64,000 nucleotides of DNA from an uncultured Christensenellaceae bacterium (lineage in GTDB: Bacteria > Bacillota > Clostridia > Christensenellales > Borkfalkiaceae): the NCBI GenBank assembly GCA_910587625.1, contig CAJUMW010000010.1, positions 4,888-68,887 on the forward strand. Reading direction: 5' to 3'. The notes under the pieces are model-generated. The model ran no database searches, was not told the DNA's origin, and saw only the letters and a list, made by a program, of their open reading frames with translations. Shown here piece after piece: positions 7,862-17,092 of this stretch (position 1 is the first letter of the stretch; every line of letters begins with the position of its first letter). The position numbers were made by a program, and so were the translations under genes.

Positions 7862-9748
7862 TTAGCTCGAACTTTCTATCTGTTCGCGGTGCGACTGCAA
7901 GACATAAAGTTTATAGTACCTACCCCTGTTTTCAATAAGCTTTGCGTGCGTGCCCTGCTCGACTATTTCTCCGTTGGACAGCACTATTATATTATCGGCG
8001 CCGCATATCGTAGAAAGCCTATGCGCGACGATGAGCATTGTGCCTATATTCTTCATCTTTTCCAGCGAGTCTTGAATTAGCAGTTCGGTTTCGGTGTCGA
8101 TATTTGCCGTAGCTTCGTCTAAAATCATCACCGACGGCCTGTGAATTACCGTCCGCGCGAACGATAGCAGCTGCCGCTGTCCGGCAGAAAAATTGTTGCC
8201 GCGCTCGCGCACGGGCTCGTCGAACTTATTTGCAAGTTTTTCTATAAACGGAGTTGCGTTTACATAGTCGCACGCGCGGCGTATTTCCTCGTCCGAATAG
8301 TCGTTATACAACGCTATATTGCTGCGTACCGTGCCCGAAAAAAGAAACACGTCCTGCAACATTTGCCCGAAGTGTCGACGCAGCGAAGCTATCTTGATTT
8401 TAGTTATATCGATGCCGTCTACAAGTATTTGCCCCCGACATATGTCGTAGTTTCGGCACAACAGCGACAAAATTGTAGTCTTGCCCGAACCCGTGGAGCC
8501 GACAAACGCCACCGTCTTTCCTGCCTCTACTTTAAAGGAAACCCCCTTTAAAACCCACTCGTTTTCGACATAGCAAAACCATACGTCCCTAAACTCGATA
8601 TCCCCCTTTATTTTATCGAGCTCCATTGCCCCCTCCGTATCCGCAACGTCGGGCTCAATATCTAAAACAGTAAATATTTTTTCAGCCGACGCAAACGCCG
8701 ATTGCAGCCAATTAAACTGTTCGGCAAGGCTTTGAATGGGGTTGAAGAACTTTGAAACATACATATAAAAAGTTACTATAATTTCGCTTGTAAGCGTTTG
8801 ACCGAGGAAGGAAACGTTGTCTATATACCCCTTGCCGCCGAGATACAAAAGGCACAGCACCGACGAAATATACAGCATATATACGACGGGACGGAAAATA
8901 CCGAACACAAAAATTTCACGCTGTTTTGCCGAAGCAAGCGACTTGTTTTTTGCCGAAAACTCCCGCATTTTTGCGTCCTCGCGGTTGAACGCCTGTGTAA
9001 TTTTCATTCCCGACAGATTTTCCGACAAAAATGTATTAATATCGGTAGTGCCGTCCTTGACCTTTCTGTACGCCCTACGCGAAAACTTTCGGAAAATTAC
9101 GGTAAACAGCACGATAAACGGCACAAAACACAGCACCATAAGCGTAAGCTCGTAGTTTAGGCAAAGCATTGCGACAAGCACGCCGAATATGACGAACAGG
9201 TTTTTGATAAGCGACACCAAAATATTTGTAAACATCATAGAAATGGCGTTGGTATCGTTAGTCACGCGCGTTACAAGCTTGCCCACGGGTATGGAGTTTA
9301 GCTGGGCGTGCGACAGGCTTTCGATATGCGTAAACACGTCCTCGCGCAGCTTTGAAAGAATGCGCTGCCCCGTGCGCTGCAAAACTATTGCCTGAACGTA
9401 TGTCGAAACAAGCGAAACAACCAAAATAGCCGCATAAACGCCGACAACTATATACAGTTCGCTAAGCTCGAACGCGAGTTTTACAATGCCCTCGATATAG
9501 CCTATCAAAAGGGGGGAAATTATGTCGTAAGAAATTGAAAGCAACATTAAAACGCCGACGAAAACAAAGCTTTTCCAAAATGGCTTGGCGTACTTTAAAA
9601 GCCGCTTTACTATTTCTCCGTCCTTCATCGCGCGGTCGAAGCCCAACGCCTCTTTTTTGTTTTTTATAAGCGCGTAAGCCGTAACGAACAAAACAGACAA
9701 AACCCCGACTATCGCGCCGACTACTATAAGGGGAAAATAATCACGCAT
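7862..9748 (-). CDS. ABC exporter, second half-transporter (canonical ATPase site)
   Basis: The 628-residue protein has an N-terminal transmembrane domain of six helices (one near the start, the rest to about residue 330) and a C-terminal nucleotide-binding domain. That domain has Walker A GSTGSGKTT, signature FSAGQRQ (atypical for LSGGQ), and Walker B VMILDEATANID with the catalytic Glu. The start at 9748 overlaps the upstream partner's stop by 8 bases. A longer frame reaching 9910 is only read-through of the partner's reverse frame. With the partner it should form a heterodimeric exporter of the BmrCD/TM287-288 type. The substrate is unknown. Confidence 0.85.
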   Translation of the reverse strand: MRDYFPLIVVGAIVGVLSVLFVTAYALIKNKKEALGFDRAMKDGEIVKRLLKYAKPFWKSFVFVGVLMLLSISYDIISPLLIGYIEGIVKLAFELSELYIVVGVYAAILVVSLVSTYVQAIVLQRTGQRILSKLREDVFTHIESLSHAQLNSIPVGKLVTRVTNDTNAISMMFTNILVSLIKNLFVIFGVLVAMLCLNYELTLMVLCFVPFIVLFTVIFRKFSRRAYRKVKDGTTDINTFLSENLSGMKITQAFNREDAKMREFSAKNKSLASAKQREIFVFGIFRPVVYMLYISSVLCLLYLGGKGYIDNVSFLGQTLTSEIIVTFYMYVSKFFNPIQSLAEQFNWLQSAFASAEKIFTVLDIEPDVADTEGAMELDKIKGDIEFRDVWFCYVENEWVLKGVSFKVEAGKTVAFVGSTGSGKTTILSLLCRNYDICRGQILVDGIDITKIKIASLRRHFGQMLQDVFLFSGTVRSNIALYNDYSDEEIRRACDYVNATPFIEKLANKFDEPVRERGNNFSAGQRQLLSFARTVIHRPSVMILDEATANIDTETELLIQDSLEKMKNIGTMLIVAHRLSTICGADNIIVLSNGEIVEQGTHAKLIENRGRYYKLYVLQSHREQIESSS

Positions 9749-11519
9749 CGCCGCCCCTCCCCTCGTCCTCGATTCTTTGCAAATCGACCGTTTTTTTGTA
9801 TTCGGGACAGTTTTTATACAAGTTTTCGTGCGTGTCGCAGCCCAAAACTCTGCCTTCGTCGATAAAAATAATTTTATCGAGATTTTCGACCGTAGAAATG
9901 CGGTGCGCAATAAGAATTGTCGTTAACCCCTCGCGCTCGGTCTTTAAATTTTGTAAAATATTGCGCTCGGTCTTTGTGTCAACTGCCGAAACCGAGTCGT
10001 CGAGAATTAGTATCTTCGATTTTTTCATCAGCGCACGGGCAATGGATATGCGCTGCTTTTGTCCGCCCGAAACGGTAACTCCGCGCTCCCCGAGCATAGT
10101 TTGATATCCGTCTTTAAACTGCGCTATGTTGTCGTGGACGTCGGCAAGCCGTGCAGCCGCCTCCGCCTCTTCCCTCAACCCCTCACCCGAGAAACATATA
10201 TTGTTTAATATGGTGTCGCTGAAAAGAAAATTGTCCTGCGGAACGTATGCGGTAGCCTCGCGCACGTCGCGTATGGGTATTTTGTTTACGTCGTAACCGT
10301 CTATAAACAGTGTGCCGTCCGGCACATTATAAGTCCTTAAAATCAAATCGACAATAGTTGTCTTGCCCGAACCGGCTCTGCCTACAAGTCCTACGCTTTG
10401 ACCGCGCTCTATGACGAACGACACGTTTTCAAGCGCGTTATACGCCGCCGCAGGATAGCGAAAGGTTAAATTTTTAAACTCTATTTTACCCGAAAGCTCA
10501 CCCACAGAAGTAACGTCCGCCCCGTCCGCAACGTCCTGCTTCGCGTCGAGAAGTTCGCTTATACGGTTTAAAGAGGCCCTGCCGCGCGACGTCATTTCAA
10601 TAAGCTGCGACACAGCCATCACCGGCCAGACGAGGGTTGTGAAATATCCTATGAACTCGACAAGCTCGCCGGCGTCGAACGCGCCCTCGAAAACGAGATA
10701 GCCGCCAAATCCCAAAATTATGCAGATTACCGACTCGACCAATAGCGTTACCGCAACCGTCAATAGAGTGGAAAGCTTGGTATATTCTACGTTGACGTCC
10801 TCGTTGCGCTTGTTGAGCGCGCGGAAAGCGAGTAGTTCTTTAAACTCCTTTACAAAAGCCTTTATAACGGAAATTCCCGAAAAGCTTTCCTGCGAAAAGT
10901 CGGACAAATGGGAAAACGCAGCCTGCCGCGACTCCCACTTTTTAATCATATACTTGCCGATAACAATTCCGCCGAATAGCAGCAGCGCCATGGGAATAAG
11001 CGAAAGCAGAGTAAGCCTGAAATCCATTTTCCACATTTTAAACAGCGTCATTCCGCCGAGAACCGCCGCATCCATAAGGGATAAAATGCCCATACCGAAG
11101 CAGTCCTGCACCGTTTCGAGGTCGTTGGTGAACAACGACATTAAATTGCCGACTTTATTTACCTGATAGTATTGCCGGGACAGATTTTTGCAACGGTCGA
11201 ACATTTTTTCGCGTATGTCGGTTTCGACTTTGATTGCCGAACCGAAAAAACAAATGCGCCACAAAAACCGCCCGAAAACCATAACCAAAATAATTATAAT
11301 AAGCGGCAGGCATATGCGCATAAGCAAAAAATCCATATCGAACGCAAACACTTCTCCGCCCGTTTCCACCTCTCCGGAATTCATTCCGTTTACTACCATT
11401 CTGTAAAGCTCGGGAATTATAAGCTGAAAATAGTCTATGACGACAAGCGCAACAATGCCGATTAAAAGCATCCAGCCGTATTTGAAATAATATCTGTTTA
11501 TATGTTTTCCGAACAGCAT
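9741..11519 (-). CDS. ABC exporter, first half-transporter (degenerate ATPase site)
   Basis: The 592-residue protein has six transmembrane helices and one nucleotide-binding domain. Walker A is GRAGSGKTT and the signature VSGGQKQR is canonical. Walker B reads LILDDSVSAVD, with Asp where the catalytic Glu should be. Lack of that Glu here, paired with the atypical signature of the partner, is the known mark of the degenerate site in heterodimeric ABC exporters. It has its own promoter and an AAAGGAGA ribosome-binding site. Confidence 0.85.
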   Translation of the reverse strand: MLFGKHINRYYFKYGWMLLIGIVALVVIDYFQLIIPELYRMVVNGMNSGEVETGGEVFAFDMDFLLMRICLPLIIIILVMVFGRFLWRICFFGSAIKVETDIREKMFDRCKNLSRQYYQVNKVGNLMSLFTNDLETVQDCFGMGILSLMDAAVLGGMTLFKMWKMDFRLTLLSLIPMALLLFGGIVIGKYMIKKWESRQAAFSHLSDFSQESFSGISVIKAFVKEFKELLAFRALNKRNEDVNVEYTKLSTLLTVAVTLLVESVICIILGFGGYLVFEGAFDAGELVEFIGYFTTLVWPVMAVSQLIEMTSRGRASLNRISELLDAKQDVADGADVTSVGELSGKIEFKNLTFRYPAAAYNALENVSFVIERGQSVGLVGRAGSGKTTIVDLILRTYNVPDGTLFIDGYDVNKIPIRDVREATAYVPQDNFLFSDTILNNICFSGEGLREEAEAAARLADVHDNIAQFKDGYQTMLGERGVTVSGGQKQRISIARALMKKSKILILDDSVSAVDTKTERNILQNLKTEREGLTTILIAHRISTVENLDKIIFIDEGRVLGCDTHENLYKNCPEYKKTVDLQRIEDEGRGGDA

Positions 11520-11548
11520 GCGCTTCTCCTTTAAACAGTCTGGCTTTT

Positions 11549-11577
11549 ATTCTATAACAATCTTGCCGTTTTGTCAA
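11549..11577 (-). promoter_or_regulatory. Promoter of the ABC exporter operon
   Basis: TTGACA (11577-11572), a 17-base spacer and TAGAAT (11554-11549) lie upstream of the first half-transporter. A second TTGACA on the plus strand (11584-11589) serves the divergent membrane-protein gene. Confidence 0.75.
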
Positions 11578-11603
11578 TTTTCGTTGACAAAAGCAGGGGG
11601 CAA

Positions 11604-12551
11604 ATGTTAAATTTATTGAGAAATTACAAACGAGAATATAAAATGTTACAACACGGTCTTAAAAACTACTTTAAAAGTCTGAAATACTTTTTTACGCCGC
11701 TCGGTACAATGTTCCTCGGTATGATGATAGGCTTTTCTATTCTGTTCCCGGGAATTGTTGCGGCAATTTCACAGCTTTCCGACGGTATCGTCGAGCTATC
11801 AAGCAACGTCAATCTCGACTTCAATCTGCTGTGGGAAAAAATTTGGGAAGCCGTGCGCTCGCTCGATTGGAAACGGCCTATGCAGGCTTTGCAAACTCTG
11901 CTTTCCGCAGAATGGCTGAACGAAATGCTTACGCAAATTTTAAACACTATTCTCGGTACGGACTTTGAAACGTTCAAGGCGCAAATCACGCTGCTTGTAA
12001 CCGTGTTTACGGAGCAAATTGCAGCAAGCATTGTAATGTTTTTTGTGTTCTGGATACTTGGTTTTTGGGCGGGACTTGCCATTGTAAAGTATTTTATACG
12101 CAGAACCATAGCCAGGCGCTCGGCATGGAAAATTGTTCTTGCATACTTTATAAACTCTTTCGTTTCAACCGGCTGCATAGTTTTAATGTTATTTGTATTC
12201 GCGCTTTGGAGAGAGAGCATTTTTATTTCGCTTACCTTAATATTTTTATTTGGCGGTGCGCTATCTCTTTTGCAGGCATACCTGTTGCACGGCTATAAAA
12301 TAATCAGATTTAAAGATATAGTCAACTTTAAAAATATCGGCTTGCATATGCTTTCGAGCCTGATTATATTTTTAATTTCCATTGCCTTTACCCTTATTGC
12401 AGTGCTTATAAACAACCTGATGGGACTGTTTGTCGGGCTTGCGCTGATTGTTATTGCGCTTATAGTTATCGACCTCAACGCCGAGTCTTACGTTTTGGGC
12501 GTTGCGCGCAATACTCCCGTGATGCAAATAAAGCATGATGAAGCGGCTTAA
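11604..12551 (+). CDS. Multi-pass membrane protein of unknown function
   Basis: The protein has about 315 residues with roughly six hydrophobic helices: one near residues 26-48, then a long extracytoplasmic segment, then a cluster from about residue 130 to 300. I do not recognise the family. The ATG at 11604 has an AGGGGG sequence close upstream. However, TTGACA-17-TTAAAT (11584-11612) would start transcription after it, which would favour the ATG at 11643. It is divergent from the ABC exporter and could share its regulation. Confidence 0.6.
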   Translation: MLNLLRNYKREYKMLQHGLKNYFKSLKYFFTPLGTMFLGMMIGFSILFPGIVAAISQLSDGIVELSSNVNLDFNLLWEKIWEAVRSLDWKRPMQALQTLLSAEWLNEMLTQILNTILGTDFETFKAQITLLVTVFTEQIAASIVMFFVFWILGFWAGLAIVKYFIRRTIARRSAWKIVLAYFINSFVSTGCIVLMLFVFALWRESIFISLTLIFLFGGALSLLQAYLLHGYKIIRFKDIVNFKNIGLHMLSSLIIFLISIAFTLIAVLINNLMGLFVGLALIVIALIVIDLNAESYVLGVARNTPVMQIKHDEAA

Positions 12552-12555
12552 AACC

Positions 12556-12592
12556 AAACCTCGGACGGCGGAAATTCCGCCGTCCGAGGTTT
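12556..12592. terminator. Bidirectional terminator
   Basis: A long GC-rich inverted repeat is flanked by A and T runs, placed between two convergent genes. Confidence 0.85.
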
Positions 12593-12597
12593 TTAAA

Positions 12598-13755
12598 TTA
12601 TTTGCTCAATTCATACGCAAGCCGCTCGAGCTGCGCCGTGCTTTCGGCATTCAGCGCCGAGCGTATTTTTACGCCGTTTTCGCAGTATTCAAGGTTTTTA
12701 CAGCCTTCAAGCCGCTTTTGCATATTGCGAGCAGCAACGGGCGCCCAACTGCCGTTTTCTATCAGACCTATTCTTCTGTTTTGAAAATTGCGTTCCTTCA
12801 ACCTGTCTATAAACTCGCGCATCGCAGGGAAAACGTCTCCGTTATAAGTCGTAGTTGCAAGCACTGTATTTTTGAACTTGAACGCCTGCGCAACGCATTC
12901 CGCCCAATCGCAACGGGCAAGGTCGCACAGCTCGACTTCGCAAACATTTTTCTCCTTCAACATGAGCGCAAGAGTTTTTGCCGCGCTTGCCGTATGACCG
13001 TAAATAGAGGTATAGGCAATTAATACGCCATTGGTTTCGGGCTCGTATTTAGACCACTTTTCGTACTTGTCAAAATAAAAATCAACGTTTTCCGTCAAAA
13101 AAGGCCCGTGCAGCGGAAAAATTTTTTTAATTTCAAGGCAGGACAGCTTTTTAAAAAGGATTTGCACCTGCGCGCCGAACTTGCCCACAATTCCGTAATA
13201 GTATCTTCTTGCCTCGCTCTCCCACTGCTTGCCGCAGACCCGTGCCCCGAACTTGCCGAATGCGTCCGCCGAAAATAAAGCCTTGTCAACACTGTCGTAA
13301 GCTACCATAACCTCGGGCCAATGAACCATAGGCGCAAAGATAAAATTAAGCTTTCTTCCGCCCAAATCAAGACTTTGCCCGTCCTGAACCTCTAAAAAGT
13401 TAAAGCTAAAATCTTCCCCGAAAAATTCCTTTATCATGACGAGGGTTTTGGCGTTACCGACGATTTGCGCGTCGGGATAAGCCTTTATAAAGCTTAAAAT
13501 ATTTGCCGAATGGTCGGGCTCCATATGCAAAATTACGAGGTAGTCGGGCTTTCTTTCCCCCAAAACGCTATGAATATTATTAAGCCACTCGTCACGAAAA
13601 TTTGCGTCGACCGAGTCCATTATTGCAATTTTTTTATCGCAAACAAGATAGGAATTATAGGAAATCCCCTCCGGAACGCTATACATTCCCTCGAATAAGT
13701 CTATATTTTTATCGAATACGCCGACCGAATAGACGCCGCTTAAAATCTGTTCCAT
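12598..13755 (-). CDS. Flavodiiron protein (FprA family A-type flavoprotein)
   Basis: The 385-residue protein is a metallo-beta-lactamase-like domain (about 1-245) fused to a flavodoxin domain (about 250-385). The diiron ligands are visible: HMEPDHS near residue 79, a His in MVHWPE, Asp in FSADAFG and His in PLHGP. The FMN-binding loop is YTSIYGHTA. Flavodiiron proteins reduce oxygen to water or NO to N2O, protecting anaerobes. It starts 12 bases after the MATE gene, so the two are probably co-transcribed. There is no fused rubredoxin, so an external electron donor is needed. Confidence 0.9.
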   Translation of the reverse strand: MEQILSGVYSVGVFDKNIDLFEGMYSVPEGISYNSYLVCDKKIAIMDSVDANFRDEWLNNIHSVLGERKPDYLVILHMEPDHSANILSFIKAYPDAQIVGNAKTLVMIKEFFGEDFSFNFLEVQDGQSLDLGGRKLNFIFAPMVHWPEVMVAYDSVDKALFSADAFGKFGARVCGKQWESEARRYYYGIVGKFGAQVQILFKKLSCLEIKKIFPLHGPFLTENVDFYFDKYEKWSKYEPETNGVLIAYTSIYGHTASAAKTLALMLKEKNVCEVELCDLARCDWAECVAQAFKFKNTVLATTTYNGDVFPAMREFIDRLKERNFQNRRIGLIENGSWAPVAARNMQKRLEGCKNLEYCENGVKIRSALNAESTAQLERLAYELSK

Positions 13756-13767
13756 AATATAATCCCT

Positions 13768-15192
13768 CTATTTATTTTCAATTTTTTGAGAATTTATTCT
13801 CTCTTTTACCAGCTCTTCGCGCCGCTTGAATACCTTGGGAAAGGTAATGAAAATAACTACGGTAGTTATTATTCCGGCAACAAAATCCGCAATGCCCTCT
13901 GATAAATACACGCCCTTAAAGCCCATAAAGTGAGTGAGACAAAAACACAGCGGAATAAGTATTATAACTTTTCTCATAACCGCAAGTAACAGCGCGGATT
14001 TTGCCTGCCCCAGAGCAACGTTGATGTTCTGCAACGTCATTTGCACGAAAAACATTATAGAGCCCATTAAAAACAGCGGCGTATAAGCTTGTACTATTTC
14101 TTTTACGCTGTCGCTTGCGGAGAACATATAGGCGTACATCTGCGGCAGAGCAAGCGAAACCGACCAAATAGCCAATGCAAATATAAAAGCAATAACCGTG
14201 ACGTATTTTATGCCCGTTTTAAGCCTTTGGGCGTTACCCTTGCCGTAATTATAACTGACAAATGGCTGCATTCCGTAGCCCAACCCGTTCAGCGGCAGGG
14301 ATATCAGTTGCAGCGCGCTGAGCATTATGGTCAACGCCGCGGTATAATCCTTATCCCCACCCGTCGAAAGATTTAAATTTATGTTGAAAACAATTTGTAT
14401 GGCGCATTCCGTCAGGGTCATAACAAATGGCGTTACGCCGAGCGATAATATGCTTAAAATTCTTTTCCACTGCGGCTTCATATCTCGTAAACGAAATTTA
14501 AATATGCTCTTTTGGGAGAGGAAAAAAACTAAAATACACGCAAACGACAGGGCTTGCGAAAGCACCGTCGCAAGGCTGGCGCCGTTTACGCCCATATTCA
14601 AAGCAAATATGAATATGGGGTCCAACCCGATGTTTGCGACCGCGCCGACTAAAACCGAGCACATAGCAATAAACGAAAATCCCTGCGCGGTAATAAAGGG
14701 ATTGAGCCCCTGCGCCAGCATAACAAACACCGTGCCGAGCGAGTAGATACGCAAATACGAAGAGGCAAACCCGACCGCGCTTTCGGGACAGCCGAAAAGC
14801 ACGACTATCTGTCGGGAAAGAAAAAAGGTTATCAAGCTTATAATAACGCCCGTCGCGATAAGAAAGACAAACGAAGTATTGAAAATTTTGTTGGCTTCCT
14901 CGCAATCTTCCTCACCCAGCTTTATGCTTGCGCGAGGCGAGCCGCCCAACCCTATAAGATTTGAAAAGGATTGAATAATCAAAGTGATTGGCAGAACTAT
15001 GCCGAGCGCCGCCAACGCGTCCATACCAGAGTCCCCGATTTTCGCAACGAACATTCTGTCGACGATGTTATATAAAAATGTTATCAACTGAGCGATTACG
15101 GCCGGCACGGTAAGCTTGAAAACAAGCGGCAAAATTTTGCCGCTTTCCAACTGCGCGGTCGTATCTTGCTTTGCATTATTTTTGAACGACAT
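13768..15192 (-). CDS. MATE-family multidrug/sodium antiporter (MepA-like)
   Basis: The 474-residue protein has about twelve hydrophobic helices in two repeats. The first repeat has FKLTVPAVIAQLITFLYNIV, and a GxGGSPRASIKLGE loop resembles the MepA group. MATE proteins export cationic compounds in exchange for Na+ or H+. It is upstream of and probably co-transcribed with the flavodiiron gene. Only a short leader separates a TATAAA-like box (about 15208-15203) from the start. Confidence 0.85.
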   Translation of the reverse strand: MSFKNNAKQDTTAQLESGKILPLVFKLTVPAVIAQLITFLYNIVDRMFVAKIGDSGMDALAALGIVLPITLIIQSFSNLIGLGGSPRASIKLGEEDCEEANKIFNTSFVFLIATGVIISLITFFLSRQIVVLFGCPESAVGFASSYLRIYSLGTVFVMLAQGLNPFITAQGFSFIAMCSVLVGAVANIGLDPIFIFALNMGVNGASLATVLSQALSFACILVFFLSQKSIFKFRLRDMKPQWKRILSILSLGVTPFVMTLTECAIQIVFNINLNLSTGGDKDYTAALTIMLSALQLISLPLNGLGYGMQPFVSYNYGKGNAQRLKTGIKYVTVIAFIFALAIWSVSLALPQMYAYMFSASDSVKEIVQAYTPLFLMGSIMFFVQMTLQNINVALGQAKSALLLAVMRKVIILIPLCFCLTHFMGFKGVYLSEGIADFVAGIITTVVIFITFPKVFKRREELVKERINSQKIENK

Positions 15193-15225
15193 ACGCTATA
15201 ATTTTATAATTCCGTATTACAGAAC

Positions 15226-16563
15226 CTAAGCATTAAGCTTTAATTCTATGGTAACTTCGCTGTGCGCGTTGGTTTCTATTTCCACGGCGCCGATAACTCT
15301 GCCTACAACCTCGGCTGCGTTCGCGTCTTTATTGCCGTAATGGTTGGTTATTTGATCCGCGCAGATATTAGCGTTAGTTACGGTGTTGTTTCTAACATAA
15401 ACAGCGCCTTCCGCCGCCGTTGCTGTACCTGCAATACCGCCTATGTCGCGGTACCCCTTAAGCGCGATATTTGCCACCGAGCAATTTTCGACTCCGCCCG
15501 AGCAAAGATATCCGACAATGCCGCCGACCTTATCTCCGTTATCATACGCGCCCTCCGTTCCGTCGGGAACGCACACTATTTCCAGCCCGTCTACGTTACA
15601 GTCGCTTATTTTGGTATAAGCGTAGCCGACGATACCGCCGGCATAATGCGCCGCGCTTATGCGTGCATTTTTAACGGTAATACCCGTAACCTGAGTTGAA
15701 GCCGTCTGTCCAAGCACTACGGCAACGCAAGAACCGCCGGTTATATCGGCGCCGTCAATTGTAAAGTTGCTTATAGCGGCTTTAATTTGCCACTGTTTTC
15801 CGAACAGACCGACGTTGTCGCCGCTCGAAATTTTTAGATTTTTGATGACGTAATTTCTTCCGTCAAACGTTCCGTAAAAACCATTGATGGGCGTCCATTC
15901 CTCGTTATCCAAGTCCAAATCAGCGTCCAGAGCAACCGTTTGATTAGTAAATTTTTCTCCGCCGTTGACCGTGTCGCGGAACAATTTAAACTGTTCGACG
16001 TTTGTAATTATATACTCTGCGCAAGTTCCGCAGTAAAGCGTGCCTTTATCGTAATCGGCGTGCGTTGCAGATACGACCAAGTCCTGCGCGGTGAGTTCGT
16101 TGCCGTCGTTATCCAAATCTTTTTGGCAAGCAGTACAGTGCTTGTAAGCCCTTGTTCCGCTATTATGCTCGGTTGCCGCAACCTCTTCGATGTCAACGGT
16201 TTTATGCGCTGCGTGAACTATTTTATCCTCGGCGGTAAGTTCATTGCCGTCCTCGTCAAAATCCTTGTCGCACAGCGAACAGTGATTGTAGGCAACATTT
16301 CCGTCTGTCGTACAACCCGCATCGATCGCGTCGACGGAAGCAAGCGCATGCGCCTGCAAATCTATATCGATTTCCTCTCTCTCTTGCTTGCCGCAATCGG
16401 GATGCGTACACGTTCTGACTCTGTAGCCTTTCTCTATGCAAGTAGCCGCTTTTTCGGTCTGCCATTCGCTGAACGAGCAAACATGTCCGCAGGCAGCAAA
16501 ACAACTTGCGCACACAAAAATTAACGTCGAAACAAACAGCAGAGCTATCTTCTTTTTTATCAT
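15226..16563 (-). CDS. Surface lipoprotein with Cys-pair repeats and GLUG motifs
   Basis: The protein has about 445 residues from the ATG at 16563, which has GGGGAG upstream. It has a signal peptide ending near FAAC (a loose lipobox). Next come two or three repeats built on CxxC (HCSLCDKDFDEDGNELTAED and a near copy), then YCGTC. The C-terminal half has GLUG-type repeats (AGGIVGYAY, VGGIVGYLC, IGGIAGTAT) as seen in surface adhesins and M26 peptidases. No catalytic motif is seen. It probably displays a beta-helix domain on the cell surface, with the CxxC repeats as a metal- or disulfide-stabilised stalk. Confidence 0.65.
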   Translation of the reverse strand: MIKKKIALLFVSTLIFVCASCFAACGHVCSFSEWQTEKAATCIEKGYRVRTCTHPDCGKQEREEIDIDLQAHALASVDAIDAGCTTDGNVAYNHCSLCDKDFDEDGNELTAEDKIVHAAHKTVDIEEVAATEHNSGTRAYKHCTACQKDLDNDGNELTAQDLVVSATHADYDKGTLYCGTCAEYIITNVEQFKLFRDTVNGGEKFTNQTVALDADLDLDNEEWTPINGFYGTFDGRNYVIKNLKISSGDNVGLFGKQWQIKAAISNFTIDGADITGGSCVAVVLGQTASTQVTGITVKNARISAAHYAGGIVGYAYTKISDCNVDGLEIVCVPDGTEGAYDNGDKVGGIVGYLCSGGVENCSVANIALKGYRDIGGIAGTATAAEGAVYVRNNTVTNANICADQITNHYGNKDANAAEVVGRVIGAVEIETNAHSEVTIELKLNA

Positions 16564-16603
16564 TATTATCTCCCCGTGAAACTTCAAATACTTTGTACTT
16601 AAT

Positions 16604-16632
16604 ATATTATATTATTTTTAAAAAATAGTCAA
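16604..16632 (-). promoter_or_regulatory. Promoter of the surface lipoprotein
   Basis: TTGACT (16632-16627), a 17-base spacer and TAATAT (16609-16604). The same pair of hexamers and spacing occurs before tRNA-Leu. Confidence 0.75.
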
Positions 16633-16682
16633 CAAAGCCGAAAGCGTTTTAAATGGTAAAAAAAAGTATTTATTGATTTTAA

Positions 16683-16712
16683 ATTAAAAAAACATAGACT
16701 TTGCGGTCTATG
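16683..16712 (-). terminator. Terminator after tRNA-Arg
   Basis: A 7-base-pair stem (16693-16699 with 16706-16712) is followed on the minus strand by seven T residues. Confidence 0.8.
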
Positions 16713-16720
16713 CTTCTTTG

Positions 16721-16797
16721 TGGTACACCCGACTGGAGTCGAACCAGCGACACATAGCGTCGGAGGCTATTGCTCTATCCAACTGAGCTACGGGTGC
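16721..16797 (-). tRNA. tRNA-Arg (anticodon CCG)
   Basis: The minus strand folds into a complete cloverleaf. It has a 7-base-pair acceptor stem, D arm with AGTTGGAT loop, anticodon stem ATAGC/GCTAT with loop CTCCGAC, T arm with TTCGACT, and encoded CCA. The anticodon CCG reads CGG arginine codons. It lies 26 bases after the DUF4250 gene with no clear promoter of its own, so it is probably part of that transcript. Confidence 0.95.
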
Positions 16798-16823
16798 ATA
16801 TAATAATAGTTGTAGTTATACTC

Positions 16824-17006
16824 CTATCGCGGAACAAACGCGTTGCGCACGGCGCAGTATTCATATCCCAGCGAGCTTAAACGGGAGCAGATATCTTTTA
16901 AAGATACGTCCAAACTCTCGCAAAGACTGTCCAAAGAATAAAATTCGTCGCGAAGTTTTGTGTTTATTAAAGACAAAAGAATATAATCATCGTTGGGCAA
17001 ATTCAT
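16824..17006 (-). CDS. DUF4250 domain protein
   Basis: The 60-residue protein starts MNLPNDDYILLSLINTKLRD, the typical opening of the DUF4250 family of small Firmicute proteins of unknown function. The start at 17006 is set by that homology and by the promoter, whose -10 box ends 7 bases upstream of it. No Shine-Dalgarno sequence exists, so the message appears leaderless. The tRNA-Arg gene follows on the same strand. Confidence 0.75.
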   Translation of the reverse strand: MNLPNDDYILLSLINTKLRDEFYSLDSLCESLDVSLKDICSRLSSLGYEYCAVRNAFVPR

Positions 17007-17012
17007 AAATAA

Positions 17013-17040
17013 ATTATAACACAAATTTTTTTATTTGCAA
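17013..17040 (-). promoter_or_regulatory. Leaderless promoter of DUF4250 / tRNA-Arg unit
   Basis: TTGCAA (17040-17035), a 16-base spacer and TATAAT (17018-17013) end 6 bases before the ATG. The -35 hexamer is its own reverse complement and is shared with the divergent mnmA promoter. Confidence 0.75.
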
Positions 17041-17064
17041 ATTGATATTGCGCTGTGTTATAAT
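17035..17064 (+). promoter_or_regulatory. Promoter of mnmA, sharing its -35 box with the divergent promoter
   Basis: TTGCAA (17035-17040), an 18-base spacer and TATAAT (17059-17064). The start codon follows 28 bases later with an AAAAGGGA ribosome-binding site. Confidence 0.7.
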
Positions 17065-17092
17065 AATTTCATCAATAAAAGGGAATTTTAAA

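Noticed and set aside
9749..9910. N-terminal extension of the second ABC half-transporter reading frame
   Set aside because: It overlaps the coding sequence of the first half-transporter in another frame; the ATG at 9748 gives the normal family start.
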